From positions 3,985,501 to 4,049,500 of the forward strand of contig CM075203.1 of NCBI GenBank assembly GCA_037577475.1: a stretch of DNA of 64,000 nt, read 5' to 3'. How positions within the stretch are numbered: the first letter of the stretch is position 1; the number at the start of each line of letters is the position of its first letter. This document shows positions 12,740 through 25,700 of this stretch, piece by piece. This DNA is from Chaunax sp. Z400. Lineage: Eukaryota > Chordata > Actinopteri > Lophiiformes > Chaunacidae. Position numbers and translations under genes: made by a program. The notes below the pieces were generated by a model. That model did not search any database. It saw nothing but the letters and a program-made list of their open reading frames with translations, and was not told where the DNA came from.

Positions 12740-12900
12740 AATGAAAAGGATCTGTGAACATACATCTGCTGATGCCTCTGGACACATCTTCAGTGTCCAT
12801 TGGGTGTTTCGGGTCTTTCAACATCATACACCCTCCTCCAGGTGACCCAGCTGGGGCTGATCAGACCCCAACTTGTGTCCAGATGCATAAATGTTTACTT
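12740..12900 (+). repeat. possible dispersed repeat in eef2k 3' flank
   Basis: The phrase around TGACCCAGCTGGGGCTGATC at 12843-12862 resembles an interspersed repeat I associate with fish genomes. The rest of 12.1-13.0 kb is AT-rich and shows no gene. I am unsure of the family. Confidence 0.3.
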
Positions 12901-13007
12901 TTATTAATTAAATCACCAGGAAAAACTCCTTTAATGACAGAACTCTTGTCTACAGAAGAGAAAAAGCAGGTAGAAATAATGACAAATGTTAACAAGGCAA
13001 TGCAAAC

Positions 13008-13013
13008 TTTATT
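13008..13013 (-). promoter_or_regulatory. eef2k: polyadenylation signal of eef2k
   Basis: The plus strand reads TTTATT, giving AATAAA on the minus strand about 320 nt past the eef2k stop codon. Confidence 0.55.
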
Positions 13014-13330
13014 TGACAATATTAAAGTCTGCATATTTTTACACACATTCTTAAAAACATAAGTATGTTCATGTTTTCAGCAAAGTAAGTAAACCATATT
13101 CTTTGTTTTGATTCTTTAGACTCTCTTTCATACACCGGATAAAGGTCATCAGAGATGGGAAATTAAGGAAAAGACAAGTCAGGATGACTAGCTTCACACA
13201 CACAGACAGACAAAAAGATGGAAAGAAATCTTTACCAATATGTAAACTGTAACCATTCAAGTTGTAAAAAAAATAGCATAGGTATTAGCAGACACACTAG
13301 CTCCCATGTCTACTATTTCTGTATTGAGAA

Positions 13331-16300
13331 TTACTCCTCCATTAGCGCCCAGGCTTCTTCAGCTCTCATGTAGTACTTGTTAGCCAGTCGACCTTTCATG
13401 GCCGCCATGGCAGTTTCTGCTGCGTCCGTAAACAGATCACCTGCAAGGAGGGACGTTATGAGAGGTCAGGATGGAGGTAGAGGCGAGTGTCTGCGTCGAT
13501 GAATGGCTGCTGATTCGAAACATACAATCAACACTTTCAACCAATACAGTTAGGATAAGCCTGGTGGTATTCTACATTTCTATTAGTCAAACAAAGCTAT
13601 TTAAAAAAACAAATGAATTGATTTTTAAGATAAGATAAGATATCCCTTTATTAGTCCCACAGTGGGGAAATTTACAAATATTACTGACATATTTACTGAC
13701 AAATATTGCCTGTGCATCCTCGTATATCTGTACCATATAGAATGTAACATCTGACAATGTAAGAGCTTGAAACGTCCTCCTCTCTCCACCCAGGAAGACC
13801 TAACTAGATCGCATCACTTTGAACCCTAATATTCATGACTGTTATTTTATTATGTTTATGTTGCATTGGTGGTTAAGTGGTAGAATTCTCGCCTGGCTTG
13901 GATACGATTCCCACCAATGCGCCAGCTGTGGCTTAGGTGGTAAGAGCAGTCCTCCACCTATCAGGAGGTCGGTGGTTCGAACCACAGTCCCCCCCCAGTC
14001 TACATGTTGGAAGTATCCTTCAACCCCAACTTGCTCCCCGGTGCCATGGGGCTGCCCACTGCTCCTCAGAGACGGGTCAAATGTAGAGATCCAGTTTCAC
14101 AGTATATTGTAGGTGAAAAATGTGACAAAAAAAGCTTCTTTTTAAAAAAAATGCTATTCTATTTATATTATTATTATTATTATTATTAGCATTACTATTA
14201 TTATTTGATTTTATTCATCTTTGTCTGGTCATCATCATTTAACTATTCTGTATTTCTGTACTAATATGTGCGTTCTTGTCTTGTTCTTGTTGTTCAAAAT
14301 AATTAGATAAAGAAACATTTGATGAAAAAGACTTTAAATTATGATGGTATATTCGGGTGTATTGAGTACAGGGACGTCTGTTAAGTCAGCACGTAGTCAG
14401 ACCTGCTCTCTGTGGGTCAGCAGTGAGGTTGTAGCCTCCCACTTGGTACATCTCTGCCTCTCTGGCCAGCAGCAGGTAGCGAGGCTCATCCTGCGTCCCG
14501 TCGAACTCTCCCCCTTCATCGAAGTCTGTCATGTTCAATGCACTGTCGTACCAGTGAATCGCTTCCTCCCAGTCCTGCTTTCTGGATAATTGAATAGTAA
14601 AAACCAACAACGCACAAAGATTCAGCGACAAAGCTTAAAGTAATTAATAAAATTATTAGTCCAACGTTTCACAGCTTCACTGACCTGTCAGCTGACAGGT
14701 TGACCCCAGTATCAAAGGCTCTGGCCACTATGATCATAGAGGATCTGTCACCAGCCTCAGCAGCCTGCAGGAGATACTTAAAACCTTTCATCCGGTTTCC
14801 TGAATTGTCCTGCAAACAATACAGCATTAAGAAGAAAATTAAGAAAACAACTACACAATCTCCCCCCCCCCCCCAAAAAAAAAAAAAAAAAAGCTGAAGA
14901 GAAAATAAACAGTGTGCTACCTCGACTTCCATGTCTGGCAGAATATGATGAGGCAGCTGCAGGTAGCACTGTCCCAAGGCTACGATGGCCTCCAGCTCTC
15001 CACATAGTGCAGCTCTCTCCAGATGGAACATGGCTGAGTTCTGATCCCACTGTTCGTTCTTCTCACAGAAGCGACCGGCTTCATGGTACCGCACCATCGC
15101 CAGGTGGACCTGGGCAGGAGGGAGGAGATCCCAGAGAAATTCAACTGATGAAGCTAACCGTGAAAATCAGCTTTTTCTGCAGCAACAGATGGAGTCTTAG
15201 TGGACAAAGTAGGGAAGACGTCAAGATTATGGAGCTGTTTATATTTATGTGTAATGATTACACCAAGGCTTTTCTGCCTCTGTTGTTCTCACAGTTTCTA
15301 TCTGATAAAACGTATGATAGACGGGGCTGGACTGAGACAAAAAATAATAATTTTTTGACATGTTTGGCCCAGGCGGCTCACCGCAATTGGTCGGAAACTA
15401 CCCAAAACATACACTACCCTTGTGGTAAACTTAAATATGTGTACCTACTATATTATAGAATGAATAGGATAGAAGGAATTAGACAGAATCAATTAGACAG
15501 AATCCATTAGACCCTGAATATTATGATTGGTTGCCTGAAAAAGAGTGACAATGAACCCGGTGCCTGGGAAAATTTCAGATACTTTTAACTCAAAGTGCTA
15601 AAAGCAGCGTTGGACAAAATAAAGTATACTCCAAAAAGTCAGCATGCTTACAGAAAAAAACCTTTAATTTTTGGAGCACACAAAGGTAAACAGAGAGATG
15701 ACTCACAGATGCAAAAAAAAGAAAAAGAAAAATTAAGCTCCTGGAAAATCCTGGGCAGCAAAAAATATTAAATCTATTAAGTGTCTAGCTTTTGTACAAT
15801 TCAATCTTTTTTTTACCTTTCCAAGGATGGACTGGCCAATCTTCCTCTGCAGCAGAGTGTTGAGTCGCTCCACCTCCGTTGCCACGCAGGAGGGTCTGTG
15901 GACATGAGCGCGAGAAGAATGGTAGAAGCTCCACTTCTCCTCCGTCAGCTGGGAGGAAAAAGACAATTAAGAAACACCAAGGAGAGAGAATGAAGGGGAG
16001 AGCACTACCAGATAAGGAAAGAAACTACATATGAAGGCAAAATCAAGTGCAAGTTGAAAAAAAAAAACCATCACACTCTCAGGGGTGTACCCATCCAGAA
16101 AAGTCAGCTTTGATTTGGGCTCTGGGCTGGAGGAGTACAGCCCTGCTGGCAAAATCATGTAAAGCAGGGGAACAGGAGCACAGACACAAAGTTAGCACGG
16201 CGACAACCACTAACAAGATGGTGAAGTTGGTGAAACAGAGGCAGATGGTGTTTCAGTTCCAGTTGTCAATTTCTAATTTCTTTGCATTTGTTGCATTTTC

Positions 16301-19300
16301 ACACTGTTTTCATTTAACTCACCTGATCTGGAAACAGTTGCTGTTTGTTCAATCGGATGCTCAGATTGGAATCATGCTTGCTAAAGCAATAAGACTGCAC
16401 AACAATGCAGGGGGGGAAATGCCTGGCGTATGAGCCTCCATGCAAATAATCACCCCTTTGTTGTCAGGACTGTCAGAATATAAGTTTGCAGAAACTCTTG
16501 GAGGAGCTACCATCTTCCTCTAGTAAGGGGAACACAAAGAGAAGGAGGAGGTGAATGAGGAGGAAGGTGAGGGGTGGCTTTCACTGCGGAGCAGAAAGGG
16601 GGAGAAGACAGAGTGATGGAAGACGAGGATGAGGAACATCAGCGGGGGGGGGGTTATTTCATTTCAAATGATGACATTTACACAGTTTTCCCTACGTTTG
16701 TTTACCCGTCTGAAACTGTCCTCATCCGACTCAGAACACTGTCTTTTGTAGCGATGGTGGGCCTATGTGATGATACAACATGCATTATAAATCCTACAGT
16801 CAGGAGGTAAATCAAACTTGTGGGAGAAGAGGAAATGTTAACAGAGTAAAGCAGGGCTCAAACTACAGGAGCCGATCTAATCCCGAATCCCAACGATCGG
16901 AGGAGAACTCTGGTCTTCAGGCTGACATTAGCGAGCACTTCTTATTCTAATTCTAATTAACAAACAAGCTATAATATATTGACAATATATTTACCACTTG
17001 ATAAGTCTACTTGATAAATGTCAGACAGACAGTAAAACAATAATTGACTGCTTTATCTGTGTCATATTGCAAAAAAAACAAAACAAATCATGGATATTTT
17101 TGGCCAAAATTAAGTCGAACAAAAGTCAGATGGACTCTTTACCCCGTCTACGTGGTCATTTGCGTCGCCTTCACTCCTCCTCTCGCTGGGGTAGCCGCTG
17201 TCTCCTCCACTATCAGGCTCCTACAGACAGAAATCAAAACAGGCCAAGTTAGACTCCAATCAGTCGCCTGGTCATGTTTCATCTCAAAACTCAGGACTTT
17301 CTTTTTCTCAGATATTCCCTGCAGACATCAATATAAACTTTACAGCAGTAATAACCATGTTTACAGCCAGGTACAAAAAAACTTTTCGGTATCTTCAGTG
17401 AAATTCCCCGATCATGACAACTAAATTTCAATTTACTTTAACGAAACTCACTTGTTTAAATTACATTAAGGCTTAAAATTGTGCAGAATTGAGGACGGTG
17501 TTGCTTTGAAGTTGTCTGCTAGTCATCACCTTTATCTAATATCTGTGTTTGTGCCTTTGGGGGAATTTTTTATGCAAATATTGCAGAATAATTTGACGAT
17601 TTAGTCCAAAACATCTAAATTTCATCATGGTGAATTTGATTAAATATTTTGTTTTCCTTTTATTGAAGTTAAGGTTTTAATATTTGTAGTTTTGTTTTGA
17701 AATCTTTATTCACCTTCCACTTACATTCCATTTGATCATTTGATCAGTCAGCAACATGACCTGCATGCATATTATCAAAAACAGTAAGATAAGTCACTTA
17801 AGCCAGACGAAAATGGCTCCAACACATATTTTTAGCTTCTCTTACCTGAATTTTACAACTACCTTCAAAATAGATACAAATATAATCCAGAAGGGAAAAA
17901 ACGTGGGACTTCACTTTCACATTGATACCGAGACTGAGAATTTAATTCACACATTAACCTTAGCAGTTTGATTATGGGAGAATATTTGGCTCAATGATCG
18001 TGATGTCATTTGTTTATGCAGAGTTTTTGCTCACCTTGTTTTCACCCGTGTTGTTATTGTGAAGTCTTTCATGTTCGTTTTGCCCAATAAAAGATGAGCC
18101 TGTAAAATGGAAGAAAAAAAAATAGTACATTTACAATGTGGACACCACCCTTAACTTCATCAAATATACTGTTATACATGTGCAGCATGTAATAATGTGT
18201 TCATGCACGCACTGGGTGCAGCTTGCGGAGAGCAGGGGAAGATGAGAGGGGAGCAGGGAACTGAGTCCACGTCGCTCATGCTCTCGTCTGCAGATGACGT
18301 CTCAGACAGGCGGGATAACAGCGGAGGTATGCGGCTTCCTGACATCGTTCGAACCCGAGGGGAACCGCAGACCTCCTCGCAGCCTCTCAGCACCGTCTGG
18401 GCTGACTTCTGAAATAAATCAAGAGGAGTCCAGCTTTAAGAAACATCCACAGAACAAGCAGAATGCACTGAAGATAATGATTAAGCATACTTCTTATTGC
18501 TAACCCTGCCACCTTCTTCGCAGGAGAGCAGGCAACAGTTCTTAAAAATGTTTGTACGAATGCAATTCTAAAATCCTAATGTGGAAGACTTTGCACGCTT
18601 GCAGAATGCAAACACTTTTCTTTCTCTTTCAGTTGCTTATTCAATCGTTTTCTGAACAAGACTGAATTTTCTTACAGGAAAAAAAGATCTAAAATATTTT
18701 TATTACCTCTGACGAGGTATTTGTTTTGTCTGTTAGGATAACACAAGAACTACTGGACAGATTTTCCTGGAACTTTGTCACTTTGTCAATTCAGTTTTGG
18801 AGTTGACTCAGATAAAGGGATGAATCCACATTATTATTTTTTCCACTTACTTTAACAGCACCCTGAGAGCAGCCTTTTTGATGGCACACGTGTCTTATTG
18901 GAGTTTAGATTAGGGTTTAATTATATTAAACGGGAGCGTTGGGCCTGGGCAGAGGTTCACACTCTCTAAGTCCTGTCTAGTTTTAATGTTATGAACTTTA
19001 ACATATATTTTTAGCCTGGCCTTTCTGCTGATTTCTGTCCCTGGCTGACACTTTATTTATTATCATCAAAATGTTTAAATTACAAGCAGTTTGTTGGTGC
19101 AGTCCAGCTGGGACTTCTCTGCAGGGGACAGGTCAAAAGGCGTCAGGCCCATACTCTTGCAGATCTTGTTACACAGATGGGAGTGAAAGAACAGCGCCAT
19201 GCCTCGCACACCTGGAACACAGTGGTGATCAAGATGGACCTTCTAGAACCAAACTTCTAGCAGCAGTTCATTAATAGCAAAAGGGAAACACACCTAGATT

Positions 19301-22300
19301 TCCATCTCCAAAGTCCATCCCCCTCTCTGTGTGGATCTGAGGGTCAGTGTAGAGATCTCCGACTCCTTGGATGTCCACCACGATCAGCTGGTGGCCCGAT
19401 CGCTCAAAAGAGAAGTGACTGAAGGCCTGTGGAGTGAGTCGAATGTTGTCGTCCCTCACGAAGCCAGAGTTGGAGTTGTACTTGATGTACTTGCCCTCGA
19501 TGTAATGTTCCAGGTGGAAGAGAGGTTTGCCTGGTCTGTCTGTCATCTCCACCACACACATCTGCATGATGTCCACCTGAGGAGGAGGACGAGGAGGTAA
19601 GAGGTCTCTCCCTCAGTCAAGTGTAGTGCAGATGCTTCATTGCCTGAAATAAATCTAGAAAAACATTGTACTCTACACTGTAAAACCTTTCACTACACTA
19701 TGAATACTATATATATACAATACTATACTATACTTGCCTGCAGACTACTGTATTTGTTACTGTATTTTATAATCAGTGGACTGCGAATGTTTCTCCAGTA
19801 CCTGTTTCGGAGGTCGGTGGCGACTGTACTCCTCCCCCCAGAGTTTAGCCTCCATTTGCAGCCTGACGTCCTCAAAGTAAACACTTCTGTCCACCGTCTC
19901 CATGTAACGCTTGGCCACATAATTAGACGCCGACTTCCAGTTGCTGCTGTGTGAGAAATTCGACAACTTCTTCCTGGCGGGAGAGGAAATGAGAGCGAGA
20001 AGTGTTTCTAGACAACTTGATTTAAAAATCCAGCTCGAGCCGGAAGCCGATGTCACGGAAGTGACCCTGAGTTATGGAACAAAACTCGCTAATCAAGCAG
20101 CAGCAAGACTTGAAATGTAAAGATTTTCTGTTTTAAGGCCTTTTTTTTGTCAGACCTTGTCAGACTGGATTTTTTTTTTCCTGCAGGAAGGCTGGGGCTG
20201 ATGAATGCCTCTCTTTCACATTTCCCACAAAACTGAGGATTAAACATAAACCATTAAACTATTGTATTGTGTATAAACCGTTCTCATTCATTTTGCAACA
20301 GCACACAGAGGCCAAAAGCGCTGATAACACCACATCCTTCGATTCTCTTTTAACCAAAAACTGTAAACAACCAGAGAAAGTTAGCGATAAGGGCCCCCCC
20401 CACGCCCGTGTCCTCGAGCTGCCTCAGTGTGATGCTATCAGCACCATCTTTGGCTCTATAACTACCGAGCAGCTATCCTCCAGAGTCAGATGAAGAAATG
20501 AGAGGAATGTGAACCTGCACCACTTATAGACTAAGGTCTAGCAGAGACATGTTCCTCTGATTTGTTTACACGGAGACCACAAAGGCCTCGGTTACTGGAG
20601 CAGGAGGGCAATAACCGCTGGATGAGGATGATGAATGTAGAGAAATGCTTAAACTCACGTTCTGAAGCACTCCCTCATGGCCCCTCTCCCAAACGGCTGT
20701 GAGAAACCAAGCAGGGGGGAAATACGTTAGACAGGAGATGGAAAAAGCTGACGCTGCAGTTTGTGTGTGTCTTCTTATCGAGAGCAGTGATACCTGGGCA
20801 GCCATCTTTAGGTGGACCTGGTCTTGAGCCCACTCTCCTGTGATGGCATTGTACCTGCAAGAGAGACAGTGATAAATGGCCATATTGGTCGCGTTCACTC
20901 AAAGATGTTGGATGCTCATTAAATTAAATCTTATCTAATCACTTATAAAGCCTGTTTCAAAAGAAACCCATCGGTCAGCTCGTTCACTGTTTCGATCCAG
21001 ACTGAAACATCTCAGCTACTGAATGGATGTGATTTTACATGAACAATCAAGGTCCCCAGAGGAGAAGAAAACTGCTGACTTTGGTCATCCATCCTCATCC
21101 TTTTCTCTAGGTTGTGGTTATGAGTGAATTATGGCTAAAAGATACTGGAAACAAATGATACTGTAATCTTTTTTTTTCCTGCCTTTGCAATAAAGATAGA
21201 GGACATTTCAACTGACACACACAGTGTGTACGTGCAGAGGGAAATTTAAAAGTCTATCCTCCTCTAACAAAACACCCCCCACCCCCCACCCCACTTCTGC
21301 TACCAGAGTTGGCTCAGCCCTCGGCCACCCCTCCACTTTCTGGTATGTGATTCCGACACCGGCAGAAGTGGGGAGAACAGGTGGGGGAGTATTCGAGGAA
21401 ACGTTTCTTAGTAAGGGTTACAGATGGACTTGGTGTGTCACAGTTCTGTTATTTACATGTAATCTACCATTTCTAACAATGTTGAAATGTAGACTCAATC
21501 CATGTGGTGGAAGGCAAAAACAGGCTTAAAAGATACGCAGACTTTTCCTGAAGATCATTCGTGGATTAAATTAAAATCTCGAGAGTTTTCCTTTTGGATC
21601 ATGGAGCAAAAAAAGTTGTAGCAATTTGCTCTTCTTTAGCTTTTATGTCCTTTCAATGAGACTGTTGCACATGGGCACATTACAATTTAGATGCTGAAAG
21701 GATACATTTTATGATAGAATGCCATGAATTTTTTATACATTTTGATACATATTACAACTTAAATGATGCCTTAACTTTTCCTGCTGTGTTTTATTTTGAA
21801 AGGTTGGGCAGAAAACAAATCAAGATTCTTTCTGAATCTTAAATGATTGGTTAATTTTTTGTTGATCAGCAACAATTTTGATGAGCAATTAATGTTTTAA
21901 CCAAATATAAACCTGTTTTAGCATCTTAAAAGTGAAGTTTTGTTGCTTTTCTTAATATTCACATTTTTGAACTGTTGGACAAATAAAACAATGAGAAAAC
22001 TGTGGCGGAGATTTAATTTAATTGTTTTCTGGCTTTTTATAGACTCAAATTTAATAGAGAAAAACAAAGGGAATTAAAATGAGAGGCACAGTCAGTAGAG
22101 CGTATTTCTCCACTCAGGCCCAACAGTCCCTTTTAATCAAATTAAACTCTATCCTAAATTTGAACAAGATGCCTTCCTGGATCTGCTTGCTTATCCAGAT
22201 CCACTTCCAAACTTGATGGGTTCTTTCCTGTCACATGCTCAACCCTCCCATTAAGTTTCATGAAAATCCTGCTAAAAGCCAAGCAAAACCAACAAAGAGC

Positions 22301-22680
22301 CACTGCAGCTCTGTAAAACACCGCATCAGCAGCCGTGAGACATCTGTGGGGTTTCTTTTTTAACCCGACACAGCGTTGAACTACGACTCTTCTCTGCGGG
22401 GGAAAACACGGTACTTTTTTTGTTTTCCACCTGTTGCATTAAAAATCACACACACTGATGCCTGGTGCCAGAACTCAAAGTCAGGATCACATTAGCCAAA
22501 GTTAGTCTTTGCACTCTGTGTGGACGCCTTGCTTATCAAACAGCACATTATCAAGTTTTATAGGCACATAAGTTTCTGCTCTACAGAAAAACAACAGAAT
22601 GAAAAAATGTAAAGTCTTGTGTGTTGTCTGCACCTCATTCTTTCAAGATTGTACGTATATAGTTCAGTCTACGTCCTGCT

Positions 22681-22719
<39 letters not shown>

Positions 22720-25700
22720 CGCTGTATGTCTGGGTCATTGTGTTTGTTTGGCTTGGCTTGGCAGACTAGTGTGTCCTGAGTTAATGAATACTGCAGGAGC
22801 TGTAGGTGCGGCTGCAAACCTTCACAGCTAAAAACCTGAGTGCTTTCCTTACACTTCTCCCAAGTCAAAATCTAGTTCCTGCCAACAAACCGTTTCAGCC
22901 ATGGGAACACAGAGTACCCTGACATCCATCAAATTCATACTACAGGAGGGCTTAAGAGAGGAGGAGGAGGAGGAGTGAGGTTTGTATGTGGGTAAAATTA
23001 GCACATGAAAAGAGAACACAAATCTCTCTGTGGCCTCAGCTCTGTGTGTTATGTAACAGGCTTAAAACACACACACACACAGAAACAAAGGAATCCGTTT
23101 TCTTCCTGCCTTTTTACCTGACCTAATGCTGCCTTTTATATAACACTACCCATGTCTGGGAATTCTTCTATACGTTCATGCTCATGTAGCCGATATGTTG
23201 TACACAACATCTGAGTAAACACTTAAGTATCGACCTACAGTACAAGATATAAAAAGAACTCTGTGGGCTAAAGGAAGACAGAGATTCATGTTCCCAGTGA
23301 GAGTCAGTGATGTTTGCCAACAGTTAACATTTAGCTCCACTGACCGAGATAGTGGGAGCCTGTCAGTGTTGACTGAATCTAATGTACACTGTATGTACCA
23401 AAGTATTCAGACACACCTCCTAATATGGAGGAGGGATAATGGTATAGGGTTGTTTTTCAGGGGTTGGGCTCCGCCCCTCAGTTCCTGTGAAGGGAAATTC
23501 ATGCTTCAGCCTACCAAGACTTTTTTTATACAATTCTATGCCTCCAACTTTGTGGAACCAGTTTGAGGGAGGCTCTTTTCTGTTCCTGCATGACTCTGCC
23601 CCGGTGCACGAAGCAAGGTCCATCAAGACTTGGTAAGTTTGGTGTGGAAGAACTTGACTGTCCTGCACGGAGCCCCTGAACTCAACCCCATCCGACACCT
23701 TTGGGGTGAACTGGTACGGAGATTGTGAGCCAGGACCTTCTCGCCCAACATCAGTGCCTGAACGCACAAATGCATCTTCTGGATGAATTGTCAAAAAGTC
23801 CCACAGACACATAAAAATCGAGTAGAACGCCTTCCCAGAAGAGTGGAAGCTGTTATAGCTGCAAAGGGGGAACCTATGAATTTAGAATGGGATTCATACA
23901 TTGAAGCAGAATAAAGGAGCCTGTAGAGAGTTTTAGCATCTTTCAGCTCCTTGTTTTGATTGCACAACTAACTTGACATGTGATGATGTATCAGTGTTGT
24001 GTTTACAGCTTTTTGGCTAAAACATCAATTAATGCAGCTTAAATTGACTTTTTTTTAAGGCCTCAGGTTCTCAGTGGGAAATACCACTTTTGAACTGTTG
24101 CACAAAAAATGTGAAAAACATCCAATACAATTAAAAACAGTGATCTTTAGTAATCAAGTATAATTTTTTTTTGGCTCTTCATTACCCTTCAGGATACTCT
24201 TTAAATACTTAATTCTACGTAGAAGTATAAACATCAGTTGCACAGCACTCATTTTGACAGGTACAGCAGGAAAAACTGGTTTGACTGATGTAATCAAACA
24301 GTTATCATTATGACTAACTGGAACATTTGAGTCATTGTTAACCATCTTTGTTTGCGTTTTCCTGCTATGACAAGGGAAAATGTCATGATGTCAGTTGATT
24401 CACAGCCAAACAAACTGATTCCTACCTGAAACGAATGCAGGATTCAGTCTTGATGTCCTCCAGATGAAACTCTGCCCAGGGGTCGGGCATGGCTTTGGCC
24501 TTTTCGATCGCATGTTTCCATGTTGCCTGCCATATTAAACAAACAAGATTTATTAGCAGACACTATTTTTTTTCGATGCAAAAAAGAACAGAGGAGTCAG
24601 TTTCCCAAAAACGGTCCGCTAAAACAATCAGGAGGGGAGGGGAAGCCATTCAATGATGAAAATGTGAAATTTAATTTGCACAATAAAAGGTCATTCTGAG
24701 CATTTTTTTTTTTTGGTGCTCTTGCTGCACAAAAAAAAGTCACTTTGTCCGTCTGAATTCCCGCACTGCGCTCATAAATTTAAATTCTGATTAAATCATT
24801 GAACACCTTCCCCTTATTCTTCACATTATTTTGCATTCAATCAGCTCAGGGCAGGAGAAAACTACAGTGCAGACTGTTTATCAAGAGGATCACACCAATG
24901 TGAACTAGAGCTTCCATTAAAGGGTGGCACTGCATTAGTGTGTAACAGTTGTAACAGTGTGTAAAAAAAGGAAGAAGGGAAAGTTAAGGAGGAAAGGAAT
25001 AAAACACACACTTTAAATCAAGAAGAAAGCACAAAATCATTAAAATAACCAATGAATCAACGAACGGATCATGAAATAATATATAAGTTTATCGCTAACT
25101 TAAATGATGGATGTGATCACCATGAGATGTTTGATGACCATCAGCAGTTGTACCATGTTCAGTTTTTAGCAAGAACCATCAATCAAGTGTCACTGGTAAC
25201 ACAAACCCTGACCCACCCAGTGCTGCACAGCAGCACGTCTCCCTCGTAGACGGGCCACTGTTCAACAGGCACTCTAGGCATGTTTATAATTAGAGCGAAG
25301 GATCTGCATGAGAAGGACTATGAAAGGTCATGTTTTTAACTAATAGAGTCTTTGTGACGAGGAGCTGACAAAATCTTACGTCAGACCTTCAGAATTCTCC
25401 ATGCCTTCACAAACATTACAGCCAAGTAAAAGACTTTAGGATTGAATGGTAAAAGCCTGCTATGGTGCTGAAATTCACAGCCATGCGAGAAGAACGTTTG
25501 AACTTAAGTTTCTGTCTGGGACTGCTTTAAATTTCAGAACACAATTTTTAGAGCTTTAATTAGAATTAAAAGGTATTTCAAGGTATAAAGTTTATAAAGT
25601 CCCCCAGAAAATTTTTCAGAGAAGTTTTGTAAAACAAAAAATTTAACATTTCTGGTGTTTGTTAGATGCTTGTTAGATGAGAGTCGGTCTGAATTAAAGG

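Noticed and set aside
16078..16146. A protein-like minus-strand segment (LYSSSPEPKSKLTFLDG) in an eef2k intron
   Set aside because: No acceptor/donor pair gives a length that preserves the frame, and the neighbouring exons 16706-16762 and 15817-15948 already join in phase as in the mammalian protein.
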